Shown here one piece after another: positions 8,747 through 19,115 of a stretch of DNA of 64,000 nucleotides. The position numbers and the translations under genes are program-made. How positions within the stretch are numbered: position 1 is the stretch's first letter; each line of letters starts with the position of its first letter. The notes beneath the pieces were generated by a model. It worked only from the letters and a program-made list of their open reading frames with translations, was not told the DNA's origin and did not search any database. Source of the DNA: Perkinsela sp. pyNocScin1 (lineage: Eukaryota; Euglenozoa; Kinetoplastea; Prokinetoplastida; Perkinselidae); NCBI GenBank assembly GCA_964019655.1, contig CAXHTR010000001.1:62001-126000 (forward strand), in the 5' to 3' direction.

Positions 8747-9979
8747 TTATAAATTAAATTTCTTTCCGTCAGCAGCCCATTCACCTGCCATTTTCTCGGT
8801 GTCAAACCAGCAGATCAGTTCGGTGCCAGATATATCGAAAAGCTTGAGGTTCGGCGGGAGGTCACCGCGAAAAACAGTCCCTGCGAGCGAATTACCAGCG
8901 AGATTGAGCTCGAAGAGCGACTCTGGGAGGCCGTGGAGCTGTATTTCGCCGTGGAAGGCGTTGCCGTTCAGGTACAGCCGGGCCAGGTACGGCGGAATGT
9001 TCGCAAAGGTTAGCGACCCCGAAAATTTGTCGTTTTCGAGGGACAGCATCTCGAGGTGCACTGGAAGCCTGTCGAGTGCCACTCCCCCGTGGAAATCGTT
9101 GCTGTCGAGCGAGATGGACTCGAGGTACGTGGGAAATTTCTCGAAGTCTACTTCACCGAAAAATTTGTTGGCGGTGATCGAAAGAACTCGGAGGAGGGGC
9201 GGAAGCGCCGCAGCGCTTAAGGTACCCTGGAGCTCGTTCTCGTCGATGCACAGATGCGTGCAGGTGCTCGGGAACGCACCGAAATCAACTTTTCCGTACA
9301 ATTTGTTCGTGCCGATTAGAATTTTTTCTAGTTTCTCTGGAAACTGAAATGTCTCAAAATTCCCTTCAAAAGCGTTGGCACAGATGTCGACTTCGAGGAC
9401 CGAGGCTGGCATAGACCGAAAATCAAAATAGCCCTGAAATCGATTGCCGTATAAATCAATGTGCGTCAGACCTGGTGGGAGGTTTGCGGTGTCTATTGTC
9501 CCGTGAAACAGGTTTTCATACAGGGAGAGGTACTCGAGCGGCCGCGGGAGGTCTGGCGTGTGGATCGTCCCCTCCAGGCGGTTGCCGTGCAGCCAGCAGA
9601 AGCGCAGGTTCTTGGGCAGGTCTGCGGCCCGGAGCGTCCCCTCGAGGTCGTTGTGGCTCAGAAGAATCTGCATGACGCTCGCTGGAAGCGCGGCAAAGTG
9701 CAGCGTACCACCGAGCTTCTGGTCGTCCCTGTCTTCCTTGCAGAGCGCGTAGTTGATCTGTGAGACTTTCTGCGTATCTTGATTGGCCACGAGAATGGGC
9801 CAAGAATTGAGTGCCAAAATTTCGCCGTTGACGTCGCGGATGCGCCGCTTGTTGGCGATGCCCTCGAAAGCGATCTCGAAGCGGGACTGGTCGTCGAAGA
9901 GGTCAAAGTGCAGTCGGCCGAGCATGTCCGTGATGTCGGCGGATTGGATTTGAAGCAAAGCGTGGAGAAGGTGGGGCAT
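8747..9979 (-). CDS. LRR protein, array copy 7
   Basis: Encodes 410 residues. The start MPHLLHALLQIQSADITDM has a slightly longer hydrophobic stretch than its sisters. The cap is LFDDQSRFEIAFEGIANKR, then a DVNGEILALNSWP block. About 13 LRRs follow (NLFHGTIDTANLP, NAFHGEIQLHGLP). The C-terminus EWAADGKKFNL resembles the EWQDAGRVF end of the next gene downstream. Cap, first repeats and tail all align with 7403-8677, so a tandem duplication is the likely origin. The gap between the two genes is about 70 bp. Confidence 0.86.
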   Translation of the reverse strand: MPHLLHALLQIQSADITDMLGRLHFDLFDDQSRFEIAFEGIANKRRIRDVNGEILALNSWPILVANQDTQKVSQINYALCKEDRDDQKLGGTLHFAALPASVMQILLSHNDLEGTLRAADLPKNLRFCWLHGNRLEGTIHTPDLPRPLEYLSLYENLFHGTIDTANLPPGLTHIDLYGNRFQGYFDFRSMPASVLEVDICANAFEGNFETFQFPEKLEKILIGTNKLYGKVDFGAFPSTCTHLCIDENELQGTLSAAALPPLLRVLSITANKFFGEVDFEKFPTYLESISLDSNDFHGGVALDRLPVHLEMLSLENDKFSGSLTFANIPPYLARLYLNGNAFHGEIQLHGLPESLFELNLAGNSLAGTVFRGDLPPNLKLFDISGTELICWFDTEKMAGEWAADGKKFNL

Positions 9980-10056
9980 TTTGATGAATAGAGAATATTG
10001 AAAGAGTGAAGGTCCTCAAAGCCGATTGAGCTGATAAAAGCGCGAAAGTCTTCAAT

Positions 10057-10833
10057 TCATCTATTAAAGACGATGAAATCGTTTCCAAGCCACGCGAATC
10101 GCAGGCCTTTCGGTATCTGTGACATGTCTGTCTCTCCTGTAAAAGCATTGCTGGCGATGCTCAGCTTTTTGAGTGACTCAGGGATGTTTTCGAGAGAAAA
10201 ACTGCCGCTTAGTAAATTGTAGCTGACGTCGAGCTCGGAAAGGCTCGGCGGTAGATTCTCAAAATTGAATGTCCCCACAAAGCGATTCCTAGCGAGGATG
10301 ATGTGCTCGATCTTTTGTGGGAGTGCGCCCAACTCGATGCTTCCGTCAAACGCGCAGTTCTGCAGCTGCAGCCTTCGAAGCTCGTGCGGCAAAGCTGTGA
10401 AGGCGACGGACCCTGCAAACGGAGCAAAGACAACCTGCATAGTGCGTAAAGCGTTTGGCAGCGCAGCAAAGTCCAGCGTCCCACCGATTTCTCCAAAAAA
10501 TGCCTCAGGGTCTGCGGCCATGTCTTCACAGAAGTGTGTGATTGTGAGCCCTTGCAGGGTGCTCGGGAGATACTTTGTCTCGAGCGTCCCTCGGAGGGCG
10601 ATGCGCCTCGTGTGCTCGTCGAAGATCGAAAACTGGATGACTTCTCTTTCCGGATTGCACCGCACCCAGAGGTTGTTGCAAAAGTCGAGGAAGTTCCCCT
10701 CGAGGTCGGTGAACGATCGCTGTGTCTCCTCGTCGAATCCGTTTGCGAGGAGCTCCATAAGCGACTGGTGGGAGAGATCTGCATGGCTGAAGCGGCCGAG
10801 GGGGGTGTCGGCGCAAAAGAGTGTGAGAAGCAT
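10057..10833 (-). CDS. LRR protein, short array copy 8
   Basis: Encodes 258 residues, the second shortest in the array. The start MLLTLFCADTPLGR is the clearest short signal form (eight hydrophobic residues, then AD). The cap is DLSHQSLMELLANGF, with two cysteines in CNNLWVRC. Only about seven LRRs follow (NRFVGTFNFENLP, NAFTGETDMSQIP), and a 10-residue insert (EDMAADPEAF) interrupts the second. The end NDFIVFNR closes on a repeat without a distinct tail. The short length probably reflects loss of repeats by unequal recombination. Confidence 0.84.
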   Translation of the reverse strand: MLLTLFCADTPLGRFSHADLSHQSLMELLANGFDEETQRSFTDLEGNFLDFCNNLWVRCNPEREVIQFSIFDEHTRRIALRGTLETKYLPSTLQGLTITHFCEDMAADPEAFFGEIGGTLDFAALPNALRTMQVVFAPFAGSVAFTALPHELRRLQLQNCAFDGSIELGALPQKIEHIILARNRFVGTFNFENLPPSLSELDVSYNLLSGSFSLENIPESLKKLSIASNAFTGETDMSQIPKGLRFAWLGNDFIVFNR

Positions 10834-10982
10834 TGAGATTGGAAAAGAAGATGAAGATCAGATGCTTAGATAAATCTGAGGCGTAAACACGCAACGGTGT
10901 ACGGAATTGAATAGTGTGCTGTGTTCTTTATTCATACAGGCCGTCCTTATGCAAAGGGGCTTGTCACTTGGAGTGGGACTTT

Positions 10983-12329
10983 TCAATCTTTCTCTACATT
11001 TCCTCCGATTTTAATTCTCGTTTTACTTACTGTCATCTGAATCTCGAGCAAATGGTTGTTTTGCAGGTCTATCTCTTTCAGATGATAAGGTAAATTTGCC
11101 AAGACTACAACCCCTGAAAACGCATTGCCTGCGGCGATGAGCGTTTCTAATCTTTTTGGAATGCCTGTCAAGTCAACGCTTCCCACAAAAGCGTTCCCGG
11201 CGATATTCAGCGCACGGAGACCCTGTGGCAAATCCTTAAAATAGAATTCCCCGAAAAGCTTGTTCTGCTGCAGAAAGAGCCACTTGAGGGCCCTCGGGAG
11301 CTCTATGCTTGCTATTGTGCCTGTCAGCACGTTCTCGCCAAGGTGAAGGTCGTAGAAGGGCTGCGGCAGCTTTAAGAGCTCCAAAGAGCCCTGGAAGCCG
11401 CAGTTTGTAAAATCAATGCTGTTCAGTGTCCTCGGCCACGAGGAGGGGTGCAAACTTCCAGAAACATCGTTCCCATGGATGTCAAGAACTCTGAGCCTTG
11501 GCGGGAGCCTTTGAAGGTTGAAGCAGCCAAAAAGCAAATTGCCGCCAAGGAAGAGTTCTGCAATATTCTGTGGGAGATCGACAGCGACGCTTCCCCCTAT
11601 GAGCTTATTTTCCGCAGCATTGAAGTAAATGAGCGATTTCGGCCCGTCCTTGAGATCTAAAGTGCCGTGGAGATGGTTATGACTGACATCGAGTTTATTC
11701 AGCGAGCAGACAATACCTTGGAGGTTGATATCTCCCGAAAATAAGTTGTGCGACGCCAAAAGCGTCCTGAGATTCGGTGGGAGAGCGGTGAAATTGAAAT
11801 TTCCGCTCAGTGTGTTGTCAGCGATATCAAGAAGCTCTAGGCTCGATGGGAGGTGTGTGAAGTTCACAGTCCCTAGGAGGGAATTATTTCGCACTTGGAG
11901 GTGTGTCAGCGTCGATGGAAAATCTGCGCTTCGGATGGACCCCCTGAGTTTATTATTCTGTGCGGAGAATCTTTGAAGCTTTGGTGGGAGATCAGCCCCG
12001 TTTAGCGTCCCCTCAATGTTGTTTGAGTTAATGGAAAAGACGACAAGCGAACGCGGCAGGAAGGGAAAGTCGATTGAACCGCCGAGCTTCGTCTCGTCTC
12101 GTGCATCTGCCCGCGAATCAAAAAGTGCTCGCACTATTTTGCTATTGCTTGAGAATACACCCTCCCAGTTCGCTGGTGAGCGCATGTTCCCATGGCGATC
12201 TGTAAACCGCGATTTATTTGCGACACCGCTGAAAGCGATTTCCATTTTTGCGCTATCAGAGAGCTGCATCGGGTCAAGGCGGCGGAGGATTGGCTTTGTG
12301 TCGGCTGTAAGGAGGTAAAGAAGGAACAT
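10983..12329 (-). CDS. LRR protein, tandem-duplicate copy 9
   Basis: Encodes 448 residues, exactly as long as its neighbour at 12475-13821. The start MFLLYLLTADTKPILRR and the cap MQLSDSAKMEIAFSG match that neighbour closely (MHLSDHAKMEIAFSG). About 15 LRRs follow in the same order with the same irregular units, including one with CSLNKLDVSHNHLHG and one with SSWPRTLNSIDFTNC. Asn and Leu positions of the repeats are well kept. The tail is basic (TRIKIGGNVEKD). An ancestral gene duplicated in tandem and diverged; no sign of decay is visible. Confidence 0.88.
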   Translation of the reverse strand: MFLLYLLTADTKPILRRLDPMQLSDSAKMEIAFSGVANKSRFTDRHGNMRSPANWEGVFSSNSKIVRALFDSRADARDETKLGGSIDFPFLPRSLVVFSINSNNIEGTLNGADLPPKLQRFSAQNNKLRGSIRSADFPSTLTHLQVRNNSLLGTVNFTHLPSSLELLDIADNTLSGNFNFTALPPNLRTLLASHNLFSGDINLQGIVCSLNKLDVSHNHLHGTLDLKDGPKSLIYFNAAENKLIGGSVAVDLPQNIAELFLGGNLLFGCFNLQRLPPRLRVLDIHGNDVSGSLHPSSWPRTLNSIDFTNCGFQGSLELLKLPQPFYDLHLGENVLTGTIASIELPRALKWLFLQQNKLFGEFYFKDLPQGLRALNIAGNAFVGSVDLTGIPKRLETLIAAGNAFSGVVVLANLPYHLKEIDLQNNHLLEIQMTVSKTRIKIGGNVEKD

Positions 12330-12474
12330 TTGATTTCAATTGAAAAGGGTGATAAGAGGAAATCAGGAATGCAAAGAGTGCACTGATACGTGGTGTGATG
12401 ATGATAAAGTTATTCATGAATGTGGAATCCCGGGTAAAAGTCCAAAACTCACCCTCTCTTAATCTTGACGAACC

Positions 12475-13821
12475 CTACTTCTTTTTTCTATTTCCATCTA
12501 TCTTAATTCGTGCCCCAGTATCTTTTATGAGCACCTCAAGCAGATGGTTGTTCCGTAAGTCTATCTCCTTCAGAGATGGTGGCATCGTCTCTAAGACTAC
12601 AGAGCCTGAGAGTTTATTGTGTGCCACGATAAGCTTAACTAAATTTTTCGGTATAACTGCTAGGTCGATGCTACCCAAAAAGGCATTTTTCGAAATATCA
12701 AGCTGAAGAAGACCCTTTGGCAAATCTTCAAAGCTAAACTCTCCTCGAAACTTATTCTGATGCAAATCGAGCCACAAAAGGCTTTCTGGAAAATATACTG
12801 TGCTGATGGTCCCAATAAGTCCGTTTTCTCCCACTTTAAAGTGCTCAAGGCCTTTACTGAGATTTGAAAGATTCAGAGAGCCTTTGAAACCACAGTCTGT
12901 AAAGTCAATACTGCTGAGAGTCTTCGGCCAAGAGCAAATGTCCAGACTTCCAGAAAAATTGTTCTCTTTGATGGTAAGAGCTCTGAGCTTTGGTGGGAGC
13001 CTTCGAAAGTTGAAGCAGTCAGACAGTGCATTGTCGCCAAGGTGGAGCTCTTCAATATTCTGTGGGAGGTTGGGCGTGATAATGCTCCCTATGAGCTTAT
13101 TTTTCGAAGCATCAAAGAAAATGAGTGATTTTGGGCCGTCCTTGAGATCTAAGCTGCCGCTGAGCTTGTTCTGGCTCACATCAAGTTTATTCAGCGAGCA
13201 GACAATGCCTGTCAGGTCGATTCCCCCTGAAAATTGATTGCTGTACGCGTAAAGTTCCTTGAGATTTGAGGGTAGTGCAGTTAAGTTAAAAGTCCCGCTG
13301 AGAATATTGTCAGAAATGTCCAAGATCTCGAGGCTTGATGGGAGTTGTGTAAAATTTATTGTCCCTGAGAGCAAATTGTTGCCAAAGTAGAGCTCTACCA
13401 ATGTTGATGGAAAGTCGGCACTTCGGATGGAGCCGGCGATTTTGTTGCTATCCAGGGAAAAGGTTCGAAGATTCGGTGGGAGATCAGCCCCATTCAAAGT
13501 ACCTTCTATACTGTTTAAGGCAAGCGACATCGCAGTGATCGAGCGTGGAAGGAATAGAAAGTCGACCGATCCACCAAGTTTCTCTTCATCTGGTGAGCCA
13601 TCCTCAAGGCCAAAGAGTATCTCAGAAATTATTCCATCATTGCTCACAACACCCTCCCACTGTGTTGGTGCCTTCATGTTTCCATGTTCATCGGTAAAAT
13701 AGGACTTATTGGCAACGCCACTAAAAGCGATTTCCATTTTTGCATGATCCGAGAGGTGCATCGGATCAATATTGCGGAAAACAGGCTTGCTCTCGGCTGT
13801 GAAAAGGGTAAGAATATGCAT
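12475..13821 (-). CDS. LRR protein, tandem-duplicate copy 10
   Basis: Encodes 448 residues and aligns end to end without visible gaps with the gene at 10983-12329. The start is MHILTLFTAESKPVFRN and the cap includes FTDEHGNMKAPTQWEGV. About 15 LRRs follow (NNLLSGTINFTQLP, NAFLGSIDLAVIP), with the same unusual unit CSLNKLDVSQNKLSG as its twin. The tail is TRIKIDGNRKKK. It is visibly richer in A+T than its twin, so the two copies have drifted in base composition. The ATG is preceded by TCAAA, as in several other array genes. Confidence 0.88.
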   Translation of the reverse strand: MHILTLFTAESKPVFRNIDPMHLSDHAKMEIAFSGVANKSYFTDEHGNMKAPTQWEGVVSNDGIISEILFGLEDGSPDEEKLGGSVDFLFLPRSITAMSLALNSIEGTLNGADLPPNLRTFSLDSNKIAGSIRSADFPSTLVELYFGNNLLSGTINFTQLPSSLEILDISDNILSGTFNLTALPSNLKELYAYSNQFSGGIDLTGIVCSLNKLDVSQNKLSGSLDLKDGPKSLIFFDASKNKLIGSIITPNLPQNIEELHLGDNALSDCFNFRRLPPKLRALTIKENNFSGSLDICSWPKTLSSIDFTDCGFKGSLNLSNLSKGLEHFKVGENGLIGTISTVYFPESLLWLDLHQNKFRGEFSFEDLPKGLLQLDISKNAFLGSIDLAVIPKNLVKLIVAHNKLSGSVVLETMPPSLKEIDLRNNHLLEVLIKDTGARIKIDGNRKKK

Positions 13822-14240
13822 TTTGATTTCAAATATCAGAAGAGCTGAAAAATGATGATGGCCTATTACATTCTTAATAGAAAAATTTCAGATTACTGAG
13901 GATGACACAGAGCCAAGCGCCAGTTTTTCATTTTTGACAAAAACGAATCACTTCATTTCATTCATCCAAATCATACTCTCGATGCGCGCTCTCGATAATT
14001 TGAAGAATGTTTGATTTCGATATCGAGGGAGACACTTTGCATCTGAATTCAAAGATTCTATGCGATAGCTCTTTAGGAGTGGACGCGCACAATAATCTGC
14101 TCGTGTCAATTTTTTCGCACAGTTTTATGCGATATTTATGTCTGGTTCAAAGAGCCGCCAGTTGAAGGCATTTTCAACTCGAAAGATGATCACAAACGTC
14201 GATTCCCCTGTCCTAACTTATGGTTCACACTTCCTCCAGT
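13822..14240. other. Gap between LRR genes, no gene seen
   Basis: About 420 bp, richer in A+T than the genes on either side. No open frame with family motifs and no repeat was found. Confidence 0.5.
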
Positions 14241-14957
14241 CTACCCATACCAGTCTATGATATGTTGAATGCGATTTGCACTCTCTTCCATCTTCGCCAT
14301 GGTGTTCGAGGGGTGTGGCATGTGGCCAATGTGAAAACGGTCGTCGATCGGTCCCCCGTCAGCGCTCTCGAGCTTGGTCGGACAGACTTTGTTCAAAATG
14401 TACGCGCCAGTGAGGCCCTGCGGGAGGCCGTCACTCGCTATGTAGAACGTCTTGATGTGATTGTACAAAAAGCTCATGAGCCGCAGCGTCGGCGGCAGGT
14501 CGGCAATGTAAATCGAGCCGCTAACAGAACGACTGATATGCAGCTCTGTGAGCTTCCGCGGCAGCGCTTGCAGGTCGAAGCCACTGATTGGGCCGCCATT
14601 GGCGTGGCAGTAGCACATGGAAAGGTACTGCAGGCCCTTTGGGAGCATCCGCGTCGAAAACTTTGCTGTGAGGCGGATGCCGCGGAGGTGGACGACTGCT
14701 GTGCTTGCCGGAAGCCACTCGATCGCAAGGAGAGGGACGCCGGGGCTATCAACGGCCGCGAGGGCCTTGACCTCCCCAATCGCGCACGACACGCCGCGCC
14801 AGCTGCACACATCCGCGAAGCTGCCGGTGTGGGCCGGTAGCATAAAAGTCTGAAACGCTGGGCTAGGTGGATCTTCCGTGCCGAAGGTGCGCAGCATGCA
14901 GGCGGTCTGCATGCTGTCAGTGGCACTGAGCGTGGCTACAAGGAAAGTAAGTAGCAT
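14241..14957 (-). CDS. Divergent short LRR protein, array copy 11
   Basis: Encodes 238 residues and is the most divergent member. The N-terminus MLLTFLVATLSATDS is a more normal signal-like stretch. The cap has CSWRGVSCAIGEVKAL, the classic two-cysteine LRR N-cap form. Repeats are few and imperfect (LPKGLQYLSMCYC, LPRKLTELHISRS, LPPTLRLMSFLYN). The last 60 residues carry no repeat (CPTKLESADGGPIDD and an Asn/Met-rich end). It is the array gene closest to the transposon region. Being short and irregular, it may be losing constraint, but the frame is intact. Confidence 0.72.
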   Translation of the reverse strand: MLLTFLVATLSATDSMQTACMLRTFGTEDPPSPAFQTFMLPAHTGSFADVCSWRGVSCAIGEVKALAAVDSPGVPLLAIEWLPASTAVVHLRGIRLTAKFSTRMLPKGLQYLSMCYCHANGGPISGFDLQALPRKLTELHISRSVSGSIYIADLPPTLRLMSFLYNHIKTFYIASDGLPQGLTGAYILNKVCPTKLESADGGPIDDRFHIGHMPHPSNTMAKMEESANRIQHIIDWYG

Positions 14958-15599
14958 GGACCAATGTAAAAAATGCGGGTTAGGAGGTAGTTATAGTCCG
15001 TTGGTTGGACGCAAAGAAAATGAATGAATTCGATATTGACACAGATACGTTTCTGTAGCAGAAATGAAAAGTATTCTGAAATTTTCGGTATTCAATGTAC
15101 TATGAACTCGATGTATTGTGTTCATCAGAGAGGTACCACGAGCAACAAAGAGCCCCCTTGCCTTCTTTGACTGACAATGGTCAGGGGCATAGCATTGCGT
15201 GTGTGCTCCGTGGCACAACACTCTGTAGTCGTACCAGCGCTTTTCCCGCGTTATGTGGATTGCGTGACCTCGTCGCGCTCCTCGACACCGCAGATTTGCA
15301 GTGACCTGTCGCCTGGATGCTGAGTTGTGCACCCTTGCTCCTCTGCATATCGGATATGGGCCGATTTTGCAGCCGCACGCGCTGAGCGAGGAAGGATTAT
15401 CAGCGTCTGGAGTGGGCAAAGTCGGACCTGCAAGAGAAACGTCGAGAAAGAGCACTGCTTTGTTTCGTTGCTTCTCATAATCTCAATATCCATCTTTCAG
15501 AGAAGCAAAAAACATGCCTCGGTTACAATCTGCTGGAGTCTTCACAGGATACTTATAGTGGCATTTCGAGCAGTAGTCTCGAGGGTTTCCGAAACAGCT
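14958..15599. other. Boundary between LRR array and transposon region
   Basis: About 640 bp without a supported gene. A 154-codon minus frame starts only with GTG and has no recognisable motif. The plus strand near 15540-15720 is open and Ser/Thr/Pro-rich and may be the decayed front of the IS30-like element that follows. Confidence 0.4.
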
Positions 15600-17220
15600 G
15601 AAAGCACTGCGCAACAGCACTCAGAGCCCGCTCCAACATTAGAAGCCACTCAGGGTCCCGTAGACATAAGTGCTCAGATGGAGCAGCCGATCAGTACGCC
15701 CGACGTACCGCCTCCTTCGCAGTTTATGTGATTTGCGCGCAGCAACCAAGAGGACGCCTGAATCGCGTACGAACTTCGCGATTGTCGAATGGAACGAAAC
15801 ACCCTCTGCGATCATCAACCCCCCGTGCTCTGCTAGAGGAGTTTCGCCGATCGACACGGCCGGCACCGACTCCAATGGGCGAAGAAGAGAGTGTGAGGGA
15901 AACTCTGCAGGAGAAGATCGAAAAGGAGCGCCGCTTCGTGAATCTGCTTGTGATGACCACTCGGAAGAATCAGTTTCTGAAGAGTGCGCAGTGCAAGTGG
16001 GTTCGAGAAGTTACAGAGCTGTGGCATCGCAGCATCCCACATGAAGAGATCCCGAATAAAATCGAACCTGTTCTGCAGATGCTGCGAGATCCACTCAAGG
16101 CTCAACGTCCCCGAGATGCGAAACCCATCACGGTCAACCCGAACGACCGAGAGCAAACTGACTCGTATACTGAGTTAGACATGCGGGAGAGGCTGGTGAT
16201 TCAGCAAAATCAGCATCTGCCTGATGCCGAAATAGCGAAAGCTGTCACTGTCATTCGCCCGGGAAAGGAGTGTACTCGTCAGACAATCAGCACTGAGCTC
16301 AGAGAGTACCGCGGAAAGTAGGGTAAGAAAGCGACATATGTCGCTCAGAAAGCGCAGGAGTTCTCCGATGAAAAGAAGTCGAACCGTGGTCGGAAACAAT
16401 ATATGAAGAGCCATCCTCACGTGATTTTTGAGGTTCTTTTCTTAATGTTCGAGAACGCGAGCGCCAACGTCATTCTCCAGAAATTCCGCAAGGAAGAAAA
16501 GTACAAATATCTGAATATTCCGGAGAAGATGGTCCCGAAAACCATAAACGACTGGGTGAAGCGTGAGTTCATGCGTGGGTCAATCCTCCATAACTGGCTC
16601 GCACATCGCTTGATTCGCTGAAACGTCAGAAACGAAGTAATCCGGCTACTGCAAGACGGAAGTAGAGGTGCAGCATCGGTCGGTGGTGATCCCAAGAGAG
16701 TCAAAACCACCCAGAAGAAATAAATAATCGCTCTCGCTTCGGGGATATGGAAGCCGATACGATGATCGGCGCTGGGCATTCAGGAGCTGTGCTGGTGATG
16801 GTCGAGCGCCGATCTCGCTTCATGATCGCAGTCCTCTTGTACTCGAAGAATAGCCAAGAGCTCATGTATGCGATGAAAAGAGCTTTGGGCCCTTACATAT
16901 GCAAAAGCATGACGATGGACAGAGGAGGCGAGTTTGCAATGTGGCCGATGTTGACAGAGATGGGCGTTCCCTCGTATTTCTGTGATGCCGGAAACCCCAA
17001 CGAAAAGGAAGAAGTCGAGAATCGCATTGGCCAGCTTCGGAAATTTGTCCGTTCAGGAGAGAGCTTTGACTAGCTTACGCAGAAAGACCTCGACGATTGG
17101 TGCTTGAGCATCAATCAGCGCCCGATGGATGTCTGGGGTGGCAAGTCTCCCATATAGTTCGAAGAATTCTTTATGAAGGGTCACGTTAGAGCTCGTCTTC
17201 GCCGAAATTAAGACATTAAG
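15600..17220 (+). mobile_element. Decayed IS30-like transposon, copy 1
   Basis: Plus-strand remnants keep the IS30 order. A helix-turn-helix region lies at about 16180-16320 (LPDAEIAKAVTV, then CTRQTISTELREY). The DDE core follows: GDMEADTMIG near 16744 (first Asp), MTMDRGGEFA near 16912 (second Asp), and NEKEEVENRIGQLRKF near 17000 (Glu). It ends with SINQRPMDVWGGKSP, the usual IS30 C-terminal motif. Stops fall at 16319 (TAG), 16619 (TGA) and 17071 (TAG), and there is at least one frameshift near 16720, so it cannot be active. Coding exists only on the strand opposite to the host genes. Confidence 0.75.
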
Positions 17221-17424
17221 GGTGTAAGTGGTGTCTGAGTGGCGCTTTCGCTATATGATCGCGGTCGTCACGGGCTCTGAAATTCATTTTTAATAAAGAG
17301 TGCTCGCGCATGCTGCATGTGCCGGAATGGCGATGGAAAGGCTTCATGAATTAGCAGCGTGGCAGATGTAATCAGAGATGCTATCGCCCCATGATTCTGT
17401 TATACTGGAGCTCAAATTTCTCCT

Positions 17425-17688
17425 ATGATCTTCGAGCATAACCTCATTAAGGGTAATGTGAGTGCAGAGATCGATCTGGCGCTTCACCGAATGAAAAAGA
17501 ACAAGCCATACAGCCCTGAATTGAATCCCATCAAAACAGTGCACTCGCACATGATTGACGGGCTGGCGCAAGCAGTTCCGAGCCATTGCACTTTCATAAA
17601 TATTCTCGCATTGTTTGATTCCTCTGTCAGCGATGGAGGAGCGCTGCGAGGGACCGTGAATGCTTTACGGGCTGCCCGATATACTTGA
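17425..17688 (+). mobile_element. Tc1/IS630-type transposase C-terminal fragment
   Basis: The segment reads DLALHRMKKNKPYSPELNPI, which keeps the SPELNPI block that carries the third catalytic acid in Tc1/mariner transposases. Here the following residue is Lys instead of Glu, so the fragment is dead. Nothing of the first two catalytic regions is recognisable next to it. A second copy of the same block is seen at 41843-41866. Confidence 0.55.
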
Positions 17689-17781
17689 TCGATTTCGGGT
17701 CAAAGCTTTCGATTGAGAATGCGATGTTTCAACCTTTTCGGATACCCTTATTTTCGACTTTTTTGACGATTTCTTTCAATT

Positions 17782-18799
17782 ATGGTAGAGCAATACACAA
17801 TGCACGAGCGACGACGCATTGAACGCATGCTTGGACGGAATATATCTGGCATGCGTATTGCACGTGCTCTAAGGCGTAGTATTTCAGGGGTAGCCACTGA
17901 GATCTCCTTTGACATTTCAAATGAACGTGAGTATGACGCGATCATGACCCACCTTCGGGCACAGGCTACTTGAGACCTCAACGTCCAGCGCAGAATACCC
18001 ATTGGTCTCAAGGACTTCCCCAAAATCCAGTGCAGCATACCCAAGAGTCTCAAGGACTACCCCAACGTCCAGCGCAGAATACACAACTGATAAAAGGCTA
18101 CTGTGAGCGCATAGCGCATGGGTACACTGGATCTTGATGTTGAGCTGGCCCAGCGCGCTTTCGACGCGCTGAAAGATGGTATGACACCTAGACAGATTGC
18201 AACGAACTTCCCGCTGGAGCGACCACATCTCCGAAGTATTTCTGTGATGTGCATCTATCGCCAAATCATTCTTGATGCGGAAAACGAGGGGCTTCTCTAC
18301 ACGTATCTACCTTATTATGATTGCCGCCAGATTCAGCAGCTTTGCACAGCTCGCGCCCCGCAAGACCCGAACCGGGCACGTCGAAGCAGACCTGATGGCT
18401 GGTTCCCGGAATTCGGGACACATAGCCGTAATGATCTGTCGATATCGCCGGAGATGCTGGCTGAAGTATGCTCTCTTAAAGACCAAGAGCATGGTCAGCA
18501 GGGCGATCATCTTCAAGCTTCGTGGCTATAAATGCGTTCAGATCACGTACGACAATGGTACGGAGTTTTTCGCCCATCTGGATGTAAACGAAGCTCTGAG
18601 ATGCACCTCAGGTAAATGCCAGCCGTATGCTCCATGGCAAAAGGGAAGCGTCGAGCGCCTGATCAAAGAAATCTGTCAGCGGTTCCTCAAGAAAGGCACA
18701 AGCGCGAGCCTTACGGATGAGTGCGTGCAGGAGATCGAGGACGCGATGAATGACACAGTCTACTCTCAAGTCCTCAACGGTCGCCGCCCCAATTATTAG
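17782..18799 (+). mobile_element. Decayed IS30-like transposon, copy 2
   Basis: It opens with an IS30-type helix-turn-helix (MHERRRIERMLGRNISGMR, then ALRRSISGVATEIS). A second DNA-binding part follows (ELAQRAFDALKDGMTPRQI), then the DDE core: HVEADLMAG, ITYDNGTEFF and APWQKGSVERLIKEI. The core is in another frame from the front part, with the shift near 18350-18370. The front is also split by a 42-bp tandem repeat at 17976-18087. The front closely matches 20009-20180. Catalytic residues are largely kept, so decay is moderate. Confidence 0.75.
17976..18087. repeat. 42-bp tandem repeat, about 2.7 copies
   Basis: The unit begins CTCAAGGACT and contains CCAGCGCAGAATAC. Full units start at 18007 and 18049, with a partial one at 17976. 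The array lies between the two DNA-binding parts of IS30-like copy 2. The related copy at 20009-20180 runs through the same point without it, so the repeat was inserted or expanded here. Confidence 0.8.
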
Positions 18800-18838
18800 G
18801 AAGGCCGCCTGCGTCTCACGCCACCCGAAGGCGTTAGC

Positions 18839-18958
18839 TACTGGAAAAGGTTGTGCCTGAGGCTCGCAAGAGAGTGGAAGAACTTTGATTGTCGCCGATT
18901 CGTCTTTGTTGATGAATGCATTCTACGCTGCCTTGATGGTCGCAGGAGTTCTACGAGA
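18839..18958 (+). mobile_element. Tc1-like fragment with first catalytic Asp
   Basis: The frame reads EWKNFDCRRFVFVDECILR, then CLDGRR. FVDE is the usual setting of the first catalytic Asp in Tc1/IS630 transposases. The fragment follows IS30-like copy 2 in the same frame and precedes the IS30-like core at 19116. Related fragments occur at 20190-20505 and 36400-36846. Confidence 0.55.
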
Positions 18959-19115
18959 GGCCCATCGAGCGACTTGAAATAAGTAATATGTACTGATTCG
19001 TTGAAAGGGACAAAAAGCGATACCGCGTCAACTAAGGAGGATGGAGGACTCATCTCATTCTGAAGAATAGGACAAGCGCGGAAACTATACCAACACACCG
19101 CGGATAAGAAACCGT

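Noticed and set aside
14991-15455. 154-codon minus frame beginning MLFLDVSLAG, at first looking like another LRR start
   Set aside because: The first codon is GTG, not ATG, and no cap or repeat follows.
17976-18087. CRISPR-like array
   Set aside because: Units are adjacent, without spacers, and lie inside a transposase gene of a eukaryote.
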